NCBI GenBank assembly: GCA_002705055.1
Contig: PAHY01000059.1
Span: 1 to 64,000, forward strand
DNA: 64,000 nucleotides
Source: Planctomycetota bacterium
GTDB taxonomy: Bacteria; Planctomycetota; UBA1135
Direction of reading: 5' to 3'
Within the stretch, counting starts at the first letter, position 1, and each line of letters begins with the position of its first letter. Both the position numbers and the translations under genes were made by a program. The notes beneath the pieces are model-generated. The model did not search any database. It was not told the DNA's origin and worked only from the letters and a program-made list of their open reading frames with translations. Positions 1 through 9,695 of the stretch are shown piece after piece.

Positions 1-376
1 CCTGGTCGCCGGAGCCGGCGGAGTAGCCCCAGATCAGTAGACCGGTGTAGATCACGAGCGGGGGGCCGACCGACTTCCAGAAAGCCGCCGCGTCCCAGAC
101 GTTCTTGGACAGCTTGTAGTAATGGGTGAAGAGGTACTTCACCACGCCGCAGTCGACCCGGTGCGGGTCCCGCTCGGTGTTGGTGTAGCGGTGGTGCAGC
201 ACGTGCGCGGCGCGCCAGCCGCTGAACACCATCAGGTGCAGCGAGGAAAGGAGGTTCCCGATCAACCAGTTCACCCGGGGGCTGCGCGCGAGTGTTCGGT
301 GCGCGCACATGTGCACCACGATGTGCCCGAGGTAGTAGAGATAGCAGGCGAGTAGGAAGGTCAGAAAAGTGATCAT
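1..376 (-). CDS. Fatty acid desaturase family protein (partial, runs off left edge)
   Basis: Only the N-terminal 125 residues are inside the window; the gene continues past base 1. The protein starts with a hydrophobic segment (MITFLTFLLACYLYYLG), followed at once by the His-rich boxes HIVVHMCAH and HVLHHRYTN. These have the spacing of the first two di-iron histidine clusters of membrane fatty acid desaturases and hydroxylases, and a second hydrophobic stretch follows. The family introduces double bonds into acyl chains using O2 at the membrane. The ATG at 376 has an AGGA just upstream; the frame stays open further upstream, so a longer N terminus is possible. The third histidine box lies outside the window, so substrate and regioselectivity cannot be judged. 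Confidence 0.8.
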   Translation of the reverse strand, partial: MITFLTFLLACYLYYLGHIVVHMCAHRTLARSPRVNWLIGNLLSSLHLMVFSGWRAAHVLHHRYTNTERDPHRVDCGVVKYLFTHYYKLSKNVWDAAAFWKSVGPPLVIYTGLLIWGYSAGSGDQ

Positions 377-579
377 CGTCCTGGGTTGCACCGGGACGAA
401 CGAGTCCCCACGCCCAAGACTCGCCTGATTTCTGTGCCGCCGAGCAGATTGCTCGGGCGGATTTCCTGCGACGCTGCTCGCAGGTTCGGGATCGCACACT
501 CGCGCGGTCCCCAAACACCGTTCCAGGCCACGCTGCGGCCGGCGGAGTCCTTGGTACACTACCGGGCTTTCTTCCTCCG

Positions 580-1539
580 ATGTCCCGCAACAACCCCCGC
601 AAAAGGCGCACAAATCGGCGCAAACCCGGCCATCACGGCCGTGGGGCGCCGAAGGTCAGCCGGTCCGAGCGCCGCAACGCGCACGGCCTGGTCGCTTCGA
701 CCGATTCGCCCGAGTCCGGGGTGCTGGATCAGCGCGGAGTGCGCCTCAATCGTTGGCTCGCCGAGCGCGGGGTGGATTCCCGCCGCAAGTGCGATGCGCT
801 GGTCCAGGAGGGCAGCGTCGAGGTCAACGGCGAGATTCGCCTGGATCCGGGCTACCGGGTGCAGCCGGACGATGAGGTCCGCGTCGACGGCCAGCCGGTC
901 CGCGATGTCCGGCGCCTCTACTACCTGTTCTACAAGCCGCGCGGCGTGCTTTGCACCGCGGACAAGCGCGAGACGCGCCCGCGCGTGGGCGATCTGGTCG
1001 ATCACCTCGTGCCTTCGCGGGTCTATCCCGTGGGCCGGCTCGACGAGGACAGCGAGGGTCTGCTGCTGCTCACGAACGACGGCGATTTTGCGCACATGAT
1101 GATGCACCCCTCCTTCGGGGTGCCGAAGACCTACGTGGTCTTCACGCCGCTGATCGTGCGCCAGCAGGATCTGGACGCGATCCGCGAAGGTGCGTGGATC
1201 GACGGCCAGAAGGTCGTCCCGGAGAGGGTCAAGATCGTGCGCCGCACCAAGGCCGGCACTTCGCTCGAGCTGGTGCTCCGCGAGGGCCGCAACCGCGAGG
1301 TGCGCCGACTGCTGGCCCGCCACGGCTTTGGGGTCAAACGGCTCAAGCGGGTGCGCATCGGCGAGCTCGGGGTGAAGGGTGTCCGCCGTGGCGGCCTGCG
1401 CCCGCTCACCCGCATCGAGCGCGACCGTCTGGTGGCCGTTGCCCAGGGGGCAGCGATGGAGGAGGAAGCAAGTTCCACCGCTTCGGCGAAACCTTCTTCC
1501 CGCCCGCGTCGTGCTGCAATTCGAAAACGTCGTTCGTGA
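580..1539 (+). CDS. RsuA/RluB/RluF-family 23S/16S rRNA pseudouridine synthase
   Basis: This enzyme isomerises a specific uridine in ribosomal RNA to pseudouridine. Residues 1-45 are a very basic, disordered extension. An S4 RNA-binding domain follows at about 54-100 (RLNRWLAERGVDSRRKCD). The catalytic domain carries the family signature GRLDEDSEGLLLLTNDG, in which Asp155 is the expected catalytic nucleophile. The 319-residue length and terminal basic tails fit the RluB/RluF branch better than the shorter RsuA, but the exact target uridine cannot be read from sequence. The next gene starts inside its last codons, so the two are probably co-transcribed. Confidence 0.93.
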   Translation: MSRNNPRKRRTNRRKPGHHGRGAPKVSRSERRNAHGLVASTDSPESGVLDQRGVRLNRWLAERGVDSRRKCDALVQEGSVEVNGEIRLDPGYRVQPDDEVRVDGQPVRDVRRLYYLFYKPRGVLCTADKRETRPRVGDLVDHLVPSRVYPVGRLDEDSEGLLLLTNDGDFAHMMMHPSFGVPKTYVVFTPLIVRQQDLDAIREGAWIDGQKVVPERVKIVRRTKAGTSLELVLREGRNREVRRLLARHGFGVKRLKRVRIGELGVKGVRRGGLRPLTRIERDRLVAVAQGAAMEEEASSTASAKPSSRPRRAAIRKRRS

Positions 1540-2923
1540 CCCCGTCCACGGGGACATCCCGCTGACCCGCGAAGAGCTCGGGCTGCTCGATACGCCCGAG
1601 ATGCAGCGCCTGCGCCACGTGCGCCAGCTCGGCGCCGCCTATCTGGTCTATCCGGGGGCGCAGCACTCGCGCTTCGAGCACTCGATCGGCACGGCGCACC
1701 TGGTGTCGCGAATGGTGCGCGAGATCAACACGGTGCGCGATCGCGAAGGCGGCGGGCGCTACGGCGGCTTTGACCAGCACGAGCTGCGCATCGTGCGCCT
1801 CGCGGCGCTGGTGCACGACTCCACGCACCTGCCCTTCGGGCACAACATCGAAGACCAGACGGGGCTGCTTCCGCGCCATGACAACGCCGAGCGCTTTGAA
1901 GCGATGTTCGGCGATGACACCGGCCTGGGGCAGGCGCTCGCGGCCACCGGGGTGCGCGAAGAAGTCTTGGCCATCCTGGCGCCCAGCAGCTCGCCGCGCG
2001 CCTCCGAGGTGCCGGCCTACTGGCGCGGCCTGGTCAGCGGCACGATCGACGCGGACATGCTCGATTACCTGGCGCGTGATGCCATGTTCACCGGCCTGCA
2101 CCTGGGTTACGACCCGCGGATCTTCAACATGTTCCGGGTCGACCGGCGCACCCAGCAGCTCTACGTCGACTTGGGTCGCAAGGGCTATCTGAAGGAAGCG
2201 CTGCTCAGCGAGATCCTGCGCTGCCTCGAGGCGCGCTACTACTTCAGCGAGCGCGTCTATTACCACCACGCCAAGATCGCGGCTGGCGCGCTGGTCGCGA
2301 AGGCAGTCGAGATCGCGCTGCTCGATGGCGCGATTGAGTTTGCGCAGCTGCAGCGCAGCACTGACGCCGGCATGATCGACCTGCTCGACCGCGCGCAGAT
2401 CTCCGATCCGCAGGCGGCGGAGCGGCTGCGCGTCTACGTCGACGCGCTGCGCTCGCGCAAGATCCCGAAGCGCGCCGCGGTGTACCCGGTTTACGCCAAC
2501 CGCGAGGCGCAGGATCAGCTGATCGAGAAGTACTTCGGCGCCGGTACCGCCGAGACGCGCCGCGAGGTCGAGCAGCAGCTCGGCGCCGAACTAAAGCGGG
2601 CCACCGGCCAGGATGTACCGGTGCTGATCTACTGCCCGGCGGCGCGCATGCAGCTGAAGCAGGCGCGGATGCTGGTGCGCTGGCCGGGCGAGAGCTCGCT
2701 CGCGCCGCTCAATGACTTCGCCGAGCACGTCCCGCGCCTCGCCGACCTGGAGCAGTCCTACCAGCGCATGTGGAAGTTCTATGTGCTGGCGCTCACTCGC
2801 GACGAGAGCGTCCTCGCCCGCCTCGGCGAGATCGCCAACGAGTTCTTCCCCGGCACCACGAACGTGCTGACGCCCAGCCGTGGCGACACCGGTAGTTTGG
2901 TCTACGGCAACGCGCCAGCCTGA
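1511..2923 (+). CDS. HD-domain phosphohydrolase (dNTPase/SAMHD1-like)
   Basis: This is a metal-dependent HD-superfamily phosphohydrolase of the group that begins VRDPVHGDI. Visible metal ligands are the His in HSRFEHSIG (about residue 57), the HD pair in LAALVHDSTHLPFGH (102-103) and the late Asp in DADMLDYLARDAM. This layout is typical of dGTPase/SAMHD1-like enzymes, but the substrate is not known. The frame is open from 1379; I place the start at the GTG at 1511 because family members start a few residues before the conserved VRDPVHGD block. That gives 470 residues and a 29-nt overlap with the upstream pseudouridine synthase. It converges with the minus-strand FG-GAP gene. Confidence 0.88.
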   Translation: MLQFENVVRDPVHGDIPLTREELGLLDTPEMQRLRHVRQLGAAYLVYPGAQHSRFEHSIGTAHLVSRMVREINTVRDREGGGRYGGFDQHELRIVRLAALVHDSTHLPFGHNIEDQTGLLPRHDNAERFEAMFGDDTGLGQALAATGVREEVLAILAPSSSPRASEVPAYWRGLVSGTIDADMLDYLARDAMFTGLHLGYDPRIFNMFRVDRRTQQLYVDLGRKGYLKEALLSEILRCLEARYYFSERVYYHHAKIAAGALVAKAVEIALLDGAIEFAQLQRSTDAGMIDLLDRAQISDPQAAERLRVYVDALRSRKIPKRAAVYPVYANREAQDQLIEKYFGAGTAETRREVEQQLGAELKRATGQDVPVLIYCPAARMQLKQARMLVRWPGESSLAPLNDFAEHVPRLADLEQSYQRMWKFYVLALTRDESVLARLGEIANEFFPGTTNVLTPSRGDTGSLVYGNAPA

Positions 2924-2937
2924 AAGCCAGGGCTCGT

Positions 2938-5111
2938 TTAGGGCAGCAGCTGAATCGCGACCGCCTGGGTCACGCGCTCGGGCGCCACGCTAGGCGTGGG
3001 CTGAGTGATCACGGCGATGTGCAGCGTGCGACCGACCAGCGTGCCGCCAAACATGCCGGGCGCAACCTGCATGTCGATCTGTGCCTGCGCGGCGGCATCG
3101 AGGCGGCCGATTTGTGGACGGAAGACGCCGCGGTCCAGGCCGCTGGCGAGGCGCTGGAAGATCGGCCCTGAGCTGAGCGGGACGCTCAGGCCGATGAACT
3201 CGGTGGGGCCCGTGCCGCGGGTGGAGGCGAGCAGTTGGAAGAAGTGCCGCGCGCTGGCAGCGGGCATCGCCAGATCAAGTTGAATCGTGCCGCCGGCGCC
3301 GAGCGAGAGCTGGTCCGCACTCGCGACCAGCCCGGCGCGGTAGTCGAGATCGGCGCCGGAGACCACCTCCAGCTGCTCGCTGCCGTCGCGAAGAGCGCGG
3401 GTCCACAGCACTTCGTCGACGCCATCGCCGTTCAGATCTGGGAACACCGCCAGGACGACCGTGGGCAGATTGCGCTCGGCGCTGGGCAGCCGGTGGGCCC
3501 AGAGCAGGTTGCCATTCGTGCCGCTCGCGAGACGCACGCGCGACTCTTCGCTGCCTTCCGCGGGCCCGACTGCGAGCCAGTCCTCGGCGCCGTCGTGGTC
3601 CAGGTCGGCGATGGTCCATTGTTCATAGTCCACCGAGATCGCCGGCTGCGGCGAGAACCAGAGCTGCTGGCCGCTGGCTCCGTCGACCGCATACAGGCCG
3701 GAATCCGGGCTGGAGTTTGGCGGGCCGGGCGCTTGCACCAGAACCTCTGGGCCGGGTGTGCCATCGAGCTCGGCGAGTGCCAGCGGCTGAAGTTGGACGT
3801 GCCCGTCAGCCCCCAAAGCGCTTGGCCGTTTGCCCCGGAGATGGCGCGGACCACACCGTTCCAGATCGACTGCACCGTGGCCTCCGGACTCGCGACGAGG
3901 AAATCCGTCACTCCATCGCCGTCGAGGTCAGTCTGCAGACCATTGCGGAAGCTCTCCTCCGCAAGGTTGGCATCGACGCGCCAAAGCGACGCGCCGCTGA
4001 CGCCATCAAAGGCCTCAAGGAAGCCCGGAGTTTGCAGCCTCCAGGTGACGAAGTCGAGGCGCTGGTCACCAGTCAGATCGAAGAGCAGGATCTCATGCGG
4101 CTTGCCGACTGAGTCGAGCGAGCGCGTCCAGATCGCGTTGCCGTTCCCGCCGTCGAACAGGACAGCCTGTTCAGTGCTGAGCGACAGCACTTCCTCGCGA
4201 CCATCGCCATTCCTGTCCGTCAGGACGATCTGCTCGGCCATCCGGTCGAACTGGACGCTCGCTTTCTGTTCCCAGGCCAGGATGCCGCTTTCGGCCTGGA
4301 CTACTTGAATCGCGCCGGGGTTGCTCGCGCCGCTCGGCCGGTAACGCGGTACGCCGATGCACAGTTCCAGTCCGGCGGTGCCATCCAGCTCGCCCACGGT
4401 GAGGCTGTCCCAGCGCACCGACTGGTTGAAATAGCTGCTGCTCTGCCACAGCAGCTGACCGTCGGCGCCATTCAGGGCGGCCAGACCGCTCTGCCGTCCG
4501 AGCAGAACTTCATCGATGCCATCCCCATCGAGATCCGGGCACCAGTCCAGCCAGTCGTAGGCCAGCCCGCGGTGGCTCCAGACGCGCTGCCCGGTGCGAC
4601 CATCCAGAACGATCGCCGCACTTGCGCCGGCAATCCCGCGCAGCTGCCGCACTTCGGGCAGGCCATCGCCGCTCATGTCCACCAGCTCGGCCTTGCGCCC
4701 CAGCTGGTCCTGAGCCTGCTCACCCCGCGCACGCCACAGCGGCTGCAGCGGCGCGCCTGCCCAGGCGGTGATCCGGCCGCATTGCGTCAGCCCCGCCTCG
4801 GAGTAGTCCGGCTCAAAGAGAACGAGCTCCGGGGCGCCGTCGCCGTCGAGGTCGGCTGCTTCCGCATGCGCGCCACCGAAAGGGACCTGCTGGCGAATCA
4901 AGGCGAGGCCGGTCGCCCCGGAGACCAGTTCTCCGACTGTGCCGTGCTGAACGAAGACCTCGGGTACCGAGTCACCGTCAAAATCGACCAGAGGCTTCGC
5001 CTGAACGCCCTGCCCGAGGTCCGAATCGATCGACCAGATCGGCGCATGCCAGCCGCCCACCGGCTCCTGGGCAGGAGCCATCGAAACCAGGGTGAGCAGC
5101 GAGATAAGCAT
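2938..5111 (-). pseudogene. Secreted FG-GAP/VCBS beta-propeller protein, interrupted by a one-base frameshift
   Basis: The protein starts with a signal peptide (MLISLLTLVSMAPAQ) and consists of repeated propeller blades with calcium-type loops such as DLDGDGAPELVL, DLDGDGIDEVLLG and DRNGDGREEVLS. Reading in frame from 5111, coding sense is lost after ...NGQALWG. It resumes in the neighbouring frame as ADGHVQLQPLALAELDG and continues to the stop at 2938. The break is at a run of five C on the plus strand (3810-3814); one extra base would restore a continuous 724-residue protein. It may be a true mutation or a homopolymer sequencing error. A role in extracellular binding is inferred only from the fold. 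Confidence 0.8.
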
Positions 5112-5130
5112 GCCCTAAGCCTAACCCGAA

Positions 5131-6153
5131 TCAGCGATCCCTGCGTTGCTGGCGCGCGTGCGCCTGCATGTCCACGACCTCGTCGTGCTCATCGACGATC
5201 TCCTCGCCGAGCAGCGCTTCGAGGACGTCCTCGAGGGTCACGATTCCTTCGAAGCTGCCGTATTCGTCGACTACGGCGACCATGTGCTTGCGGTCGCGCA
5301 GGAAGACCCGCATCAGCGCGTGGCCCGGCATGCTCTCGGGCACGTGGCGGATCGGATGGAGGATGTCGGCGAGCGGCTTGTCCTGATGCCCGCGCACCAC
5401 GTGCTCGAGCAGCTCGCGGCGGTAGACCATGCCGACGACTTCGTCCGAGCCGATCTCGGCCACGATCGGAACGCGGCTGTGGACCTGATCCATTTGCTGC
5501 GCCGAAGCCGCGCCGATCGTCAGTTCAAGCGGCAGCAGATTAACCACCGGGCGCGGGGTGCGCAGCGAACCGGCGGTCGTCTGGTCGAGACGCAGCGCGT
5601 TCTTGACCCATTCGTGCTCTTCGTTGCGCACCTTGCCCTGCTTGGCCGCCATGCGCGAGAAGACCAGGATCTCCTCTTCGGTCGGGCCGTGCTGCGGCTC
5701 GCCGCCGGTCAGCGCACGCATCGCCCAGCGCGCCGGGCGGGCGATCGGCCAGGACAGCCACACCATGACCTGCAGCGGCCAGGCGACCCGCGGCCCGAGG
5801 ACCATCGCGAAACGGAAGCCGACGCTCTTCGGCACGATCTCGGTCAGCGCGAGCACCAGGAAGGTGAAGATCGCGGCGAACCAGCCGAAGGCATCGTCGC
5901 CGTACTCGGCCGCGACCAGCGCGCCGCACCAGGCGGCGCCGATGGTGTGCGCGATGGTGTTGACGGTCAGAATCGCGGCGATCGACTCCTCGGCATCGGT
6001 GCGCAGCCGCGCCAGGCGCTGGGCACCGCGCACCTTGCGCTTCTTGAGCAGCTCCAGCTGCGAGGGGCTGACCGCGTACAGCGCCGCTTCGAACAGGGAG
6101 CAGAGAAAAGAAGTCGCCAGCGTCAGCGACGCGATGATGATGATCAGACCCAT
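5131..6153 (-). CDS. CNNM/DUF21 membrane protein with CBS pair (CorC/HlyC-like)
   Basis: The N-terminal half has several hydrophobic segments typical of the DUF21/CNNM transmembrane domain (starts MGLIIIIASLTLATSFLCSLFEAALYA; includes LALTEIVPKSVGFRFA). The C-terminal half is a CBS-domain pair, ending with VVDEYGSFEGIVTLEDVLEALLGEEIVDEHDE. The family is linked to Mg2+/Co2+ efflux or homeostasis, with the CBS pair sensing nucleotides. At 340 residues it lacks the extra C-terminal CorC_HlyC domain found in many relatives. The ATG follows directly after the TAA of the aminotransferase gene, so the two genes are translationally coupled. Confidence 0.88.
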   Translation of the reverse strand: MGLIIIIASLTLATSFLCSLFEAALYAVSPSQLELLKKRKVRGAQRLARLRTDAEESIAAILTVNTIAHTIGAAWCGALVAAEYGDDAFGWFAAIFTFLVLALTEIVPKSVGFRFAMVLGPRVAWPLQVMVWLSWPIARPARWAMRALTGGEPQHGPTEEEILVFSRMAAKQGKVRNEEHEWVKNALRLDQTTAGSLRTPRPVVNLLPLELTIGAASAQQMDQVHSRVPIVAEIGSDEVVGMVYRRELLEHVVRGHQDKPLADILHPIRHVPESMPGHALMRVFLRDRKHMVAVVDEYGSFEGIVTLEDVLEALLGEEIVDEHDEVVDMQAHARQQRRDR

Positions 6154-7365
6154 TTAGCTCAGCGTGGCGAGCCGCGCCGCGATGCGCCGCAGGGCTTCTC
6201 GTAGGACTTCTTCCGAAGCCGCGAAAGACAAACGGAAGGCGTCGGGCTTGCCGAAGGCGCCGCCGCCGATGAAGGAGACGCGGTCCAGTTCGAGCAGCAG
6301 CTCGGCCAGATCGTCGCCGGAGTCGATCCGGCGCCCGGTCGTGGGTTCGGTCTTGCCCAGGTAGGCCCCGAGGCTGGGGAAGGCGTAGAACGCACCCTGC
6401 GGCATCGCGCACTCGAGGCCGGGGATCGCGCGCAGACCTTCAACGACCAGCTGCGAACGGCTCTCGAAGGCGGCGCGCATTGCCTCGCGCTCGGCGGCAC
6501 CCTCGCGCAGCGCGGCGACGCTGGCCTCCTGCGAGATCGCGCACGGCGAACCGGCCAGCTGCGACTGCAGCGCGCCGATCTTCTTAGCCAGCGGTTCGGG
6601 CGCGGCCAGGAAGCCCATGCGCCAGCCGGTCATCGCGTAGGCCTTGGACATGCCGCCGATCCAGACCGAGGTCTCGCGCAGACCGGGCACCACCGCGAGC
6701 GGCGAGCGGTGTACCGCGCCATCAAAGGTGAGCGCGGCGTAGATCTCGTCTGAGAGGACGACGATGTCATGGGCCAGCGCCCACTCGCCCAGCTCGCGCA
6801 GCGTGGCTTCCGGGTAGACCACCCCGGTCGGGTTGCTGGGGGTATTCAGCAGCAGCACGCGGGTGCGCGGCGTGCGCGCGGCTTCGAGATCCGCAACGCG
6901 GGGCAGATGGTCCGGCCCGCAGGGCACGAGCACCGGCGTGGCATCGGCGATGCCGACGATTTCGGGGTAGCTGGTCCAGCTGGGGGTCGGGATCACGACC
7001 TCGTCTCCGGCCTGCACCAGCGCCAGCAGGGCCTGGGCAATGCCGATCTTGGCCCCATTCGTCACAACGATTTCACTCGGTGCGTAGGAGAGGCCGATGT
7101 CCTGCTGGATATGCTCGCAGATAGCCTCGCGCAGCGTCTGGGTACCCGATGCGGGGGTGTACTTCCCGCGCCCTTCCCGGATCGCCGCGATGCCCGCCTC
7201 TTCGGCGGCGCGCGGTGGCGTGAAATCCGGTTCGCCGGCCGTCAAGGCCAGCACCTCGATCCCTTCGGCGCGCATCTCGCGCACCTTCTGCACCAAAGCC
7301 AGCGTTGCGGAGGGGGCCAGGCGCGCGACGCGCTCGGCAAGTCGAAGGGTAGGAGTCGTGCTCAA
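6154..7365 (-). CDS. Class I/II pyridoxal-phosphate aminotransferase (aspartate aminotransferase-like)
   Basis: This is a fold-type I PLP enzyme that transfers amino groups between amino acids and 2-oxo acids. Markers are LTAGEPDFTPP near the N terminus, NTPSNPTGVV, SDEIYAALTFDG and the PLP-lysine block GGMSKAYAMTGWRMGF. The pattern matches the subgroup Igamma aspartate aminotransferases, but close relatives use other amino acids. The frame is open up to 7443, which would overlap the divergent gene at 7435. I prefer the TTG at 7365, which begins just before the conserved LRLAERVARLAPSATL block and gives 403 residues. The stop abuts the start of the CNNM gene. Confidence 0.9.
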   Translation of the reverse strand: MSTTPTLRLAERVARLAPSATLALVQKVREMRAEGIEVLALTAGEPDFTPPRAAEEAGIAAIREGRGKYTPASGTQTLREAICEHIQQDIGLSYAPSEIVVTNGAKIGIAQALLALVQAGDEVVIPTPSWTSYPEIVGIADATPVLVPCGPDHLPRVADLEAARTPRTRVLLLNTPSNPTGVVYPEATLRELGEWALAHDIVVLSDEIYAALTFDGAVHRSPLAVVPGLRETSVWIGGMSKAYAMTGWRMGFLAAPEPLAKKIGALQSQLAGSPCAISQEASVAALREGAAEREAMRAAFESRSQLVVEGLRAIPGLECAMPQGAFYAFPSLGAYLGKTEPTTGRRIDSGDDLAELLLELDRVSFIGGGAFGKPDAFRLSFAASEEVLREALRRIAARLATLS

Positions 7366-7434
7366 TGGGGTGCCGGGGCTGTCCGCAGGGAATTCTAGGC
7401 AACTCTGCGCCGCGAACCGAGAATCGACGAGCCG

Positions 7435-9459
7435 ATGCTGCAACGACTGCGCGCTTTCTTCACCAGCCGCCGCCTGCTGATCGCCCTGACCGTGCTGGTG
7501 GGCATCGTGGGGGTGGGCTACCTGCTGTTCGCCAGCTTCGTGTTTGACCCCCTCGAGGACCCCCTCGAGGACACCGCCAGCATCGTGCCGCGGGATGTGG
7601 AGTACTTCTTCCGCTGGCAGGACGCCGGGTCGAGCTTCGCGCGCTTCCCCGAGCCGGCGGTCTGGGGCGATCTCAAGGCCACCGAGGTCTACGACGAGCT
7701 CGAGGCCGGCGGCGGGATCGACCAGTGGGCCGAGCGCACCGGGCTGGGCGCGCTGTTCGGCCAGCTCGGCGAGATGACCGGCGCGGTCCCGGCCGGCCTC
7801 AGCCTGAAGAGCGACTTCCTGCGCGAAGTGGCGCTGGCCGGCCGTGGTGAGCCCGGCCTGGGAGCCGGCTTTGACGGGGTGCTGATGCTGCGGGTCAGCT
7901 TCAAGGTCAAGGCTGGCGTGGCGATGCTGAACTTCGACTTCGTCCGCGACAAGCTGCCGGAGGACCTGGGCATCGTCAAGGAAGGCGACTACTACCGACT
8001 GCCGGGCTTCTTCGAAGGCAAGGACGCCTACCTCACGCGCACCCGCGACATCGTGATGCTGGCGAGCAGCGCCGAGTGGCTGGACAAGGCAGCCGACCTC
8101 GAGCTAAAGAAGGGCGAGGATTCGCTGGCCTTCGCCTCGGTCTTCCACGACAACGTCACGGCTTTCCTCGGCGAGAGCGATCAGCCGATCGAGGTCTTCA
8201 TGCGCTGGGAACGCCTGCGCGATCGCCTGCCCGGCTTCCCGCCGCAGGGCGACGAACCTGGCTTCGTGACGCGGGCCTTCTCGTCCTTCTTCACCACCGA
8301 TCTGCTGCGCATCGCCTCCGGTTACTGGCTGCCCGGCAAGCGTTTCCAGGTGCGGCTTTCGGGCGATGTGGACTCGAGCCGGGCCACCAGCGAGTTTCAG
8401 AAGAACTGGCTGGAGTCGTCCTCGGTGTCGGTCAATCGCATCCGCGACTTCGCCGGGCTGGTGCCCTCGGACAGCTTCTTCTTCTCGGGCTTTGCCGGCC
8501 GCACCGACGAGGTGCTGATCGAGATCGAAGGGGCCATGGACGCCGAAACGCGTCGGCTGCTCGACGAGATTGCCACCGGCACCGGCCGCTACAACGGCAT
8601 GGTCGATCTGCTGCGCGCGCTTTCGGTGCACTTCCAGCCGGGCATCTTCATCGCGATGCGCCGCAACGATTACCCGGAGAAGACCGGCGACAACAAGATC
8701 GAGCACGACGACACCCCGGTGCCGGCGATCGCGATTCTTGCTCGAGCCACCGGCGGTTCTTCCTACGAGGATCTCCAGGCGATGATCGCGCGCGATATGC
8801 AGCGCCTGGTCGGCGGCGAGGTGCGGCAATGGAATCTGCCGCTGGCCGGCGGCGCGAGCGGCAAGTCCTTCAGCTCCCCGGCGATTCCCGGTACAGGCGA
8901 GATCATCTTGGCCGACATTCCGGCGCTGAAGGCGGTCATGATCTGCAACCACTGGGATTACGCGACCAAGATCTCCGAGCTGTCGATGCGCTCGATCGCC
9001 GGCGACCCGCGCAAGGAGAAGCTGTCGAGCACCGACAAGTTCCGCTCGGCGATGGATTCGATCGAGGCCGGCGTCAGCCTGTTCGTCTGGATGGAGCCCT
9101 CGGAGGCCCGTCCCTGGCTGGACAAGGTCGCCGAGGACTACGCCGTCGCCCGCTTCCGCGATTCCATGGACCAGAAGTACGCCGCCGAGCGCCCCGGCAT
9201 CGAGAGCCGGCTCAAGCAGCAGCTGTTCAACACCGACGGGCGTCTCAGCGCCGATCAGCAGCGCCAGCTCGATAACGCGGTCGATCAGGCCCTGGAAGAG
9301 CTCGATGCCGACGAGCGGGCCCGCCAGGTGCCGGCCTTCCGCGAGGAATTCCAGCAGGGGCTGCTGCCGCTGCAGTGGCTGGACTGGGCCTCGCTGATGC
9401 TCAAGGCCAACCGCCGCAAGGCCTCCATCGTGGTCGACGGGGCGCTCCGTCTCGACTAG
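7435..9459 (+). CDS. Single-pass membrane protein with large extracytoplasmic domain, function unknown
   Basis: I do not recognise this 674-residue protein. Residues about 12-35 form one hydrophobic anchor (RLLIALTVLVGIVGVGYLLFA). The rest is soluble, mixed alpha/beta, and rich in acidic residues and Trp/Phe. A 12-base tandem duplication near 7546-7572 encodes DPLEDPLED immediately after the anchor. There are no obvious catalytic motifs. The C terminus (RQQLDNAVDQALEELDADERARQ) is helical. The gene runs divergently from the aminotransferase and is followed by the tRNA-Leu promoter. Confidence 0.85.
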   Translation: MLQRLRAFFTSRRLLIALTVLVGIVGVGYLLFASFVFDPLEDPLEDTASIVPRDVEYFFRWQDAGSSFARFPEPAVWGDLKATEVYDELEAGGGIDQWAERTGLGALFGQLGEMTGAVPAGLSLKSDFLREVALAGRGEPGLGAGFDGVLMLRVSFKVKAGVAMLNFDFVRDKLPEDLGIVKEGDYYRLPGFFEGKDAYLTRTRDIVMLASSAEWLDKAADLELKKGEDSLAFASVFHDNVTAFLGESDQPIEVFMRWERLRDRLPGFPPQGDEPGFVTRAFSSFFTTDLLRIASGYWLPGKRFQVRLSGDVDSSRATSEFQKNWLESSSVSVNRIRDFAGLVPSDSFFFSGFAGRTDEVLIEIEGAMDAETRRLLDEIATGTGRYNGMVDLLRALSVHFQPGIFIAMRRNDYPEKTGDNKIEHDDTPVPAIAILARATGGSSYEDLQAMIARDMQRLVGGEVRQWNLPLAGGASGKSFSSPAIPGTGEIILADIPALKAVMICNHWDYATKISELSMRSIAGDPRKEKLSSTDKFRSAMDSIEAGVSLFVWMEPSEARPWLDKVAEDYAVARFRDSMDQKYAAERPGIESRLKQQLFNTDGRLSADQQRQLDNAVDQALEELDADERARQVPAFREEFQQGLLPLQWLDWASLMLKANRRKASIVVDGALRLD

Positions 9460-9506
9460 GGGCGGGGAGGGGCCCGGGGCCGACCCGGTCCGTTCCGGGA
9501 TCCCGA

Positions 9507-9534
9507 TTGACGGCGGCCCAAAGGCCGCTAGAAT
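9507..9534 (+). promoter_or_regulatory. Sigma70-type promoter of tRNA-Leu
   Basis: TTGACG (9507-9512) and TAGAAT (9529-9534) are separated by 16 nt and lie just before the tRNA 5' end at 9549. The spacer contains a short GC-rich inverted repeat (GCGGCC/GGCCGC). Confidence 0.7.
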
Positions 9535-9548
9535 CTTCGGTCCATCCT

Positions 9549-9637
9549 GCCGGGATGGCGGAATTGGTAGACGCGCATGGTTGAGGGCCATGTTGAGGTA
9601 AAACTCAGTGCAGGTTCGACCCCTGTTCCCGGCACCA
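9549..9637 (+). tRNA. tRNA-Leu (anticodon GAG)
   Basis: The acceptor arms GCCGGGA (9549-9555) and TCCCGGC (9627-9633) pair fully. The anticodon stem CATGG/CCATG encloses the loop TTGAGGG, giving anticodon GAG, which reads CUC/CUU leucine codons. A long variable arm, as expected for a class II tRNA, and a GGTTCGACC T-arm are visible. The discriminator base is A, and the 3' CCA (9635-9637) is encoded in the DNA. Confidence 0.95.
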
Positions 9638-9643
9638 GATCAC

Positions 9644-9674
9644 CGGGCCGTCCGTTTGGGCGGCCCGTTTCTCG
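9644..9674 (+). terminator. Intrinsic terminator after tRNA-Leu
   Basis: The stem CGGGCCG (9644-9650) pairs with CGGCCCG (9661-9667), and a T-rich tract (TTTCTCGTT) follows. It would end the tRNA transcript a few bases after the CCA. Confidence 0.75.
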
Positions 9675-9695
9675 TTCTCGCGCAAGAATCAAGCC

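Noticed and set aside
3432-5111. Programmed frameshifting in the FG-GAP gene
   Set aside because: The C5 run lacks a typical slippery heptamer with a downstream structure; mutation or sequencing error is simpler.
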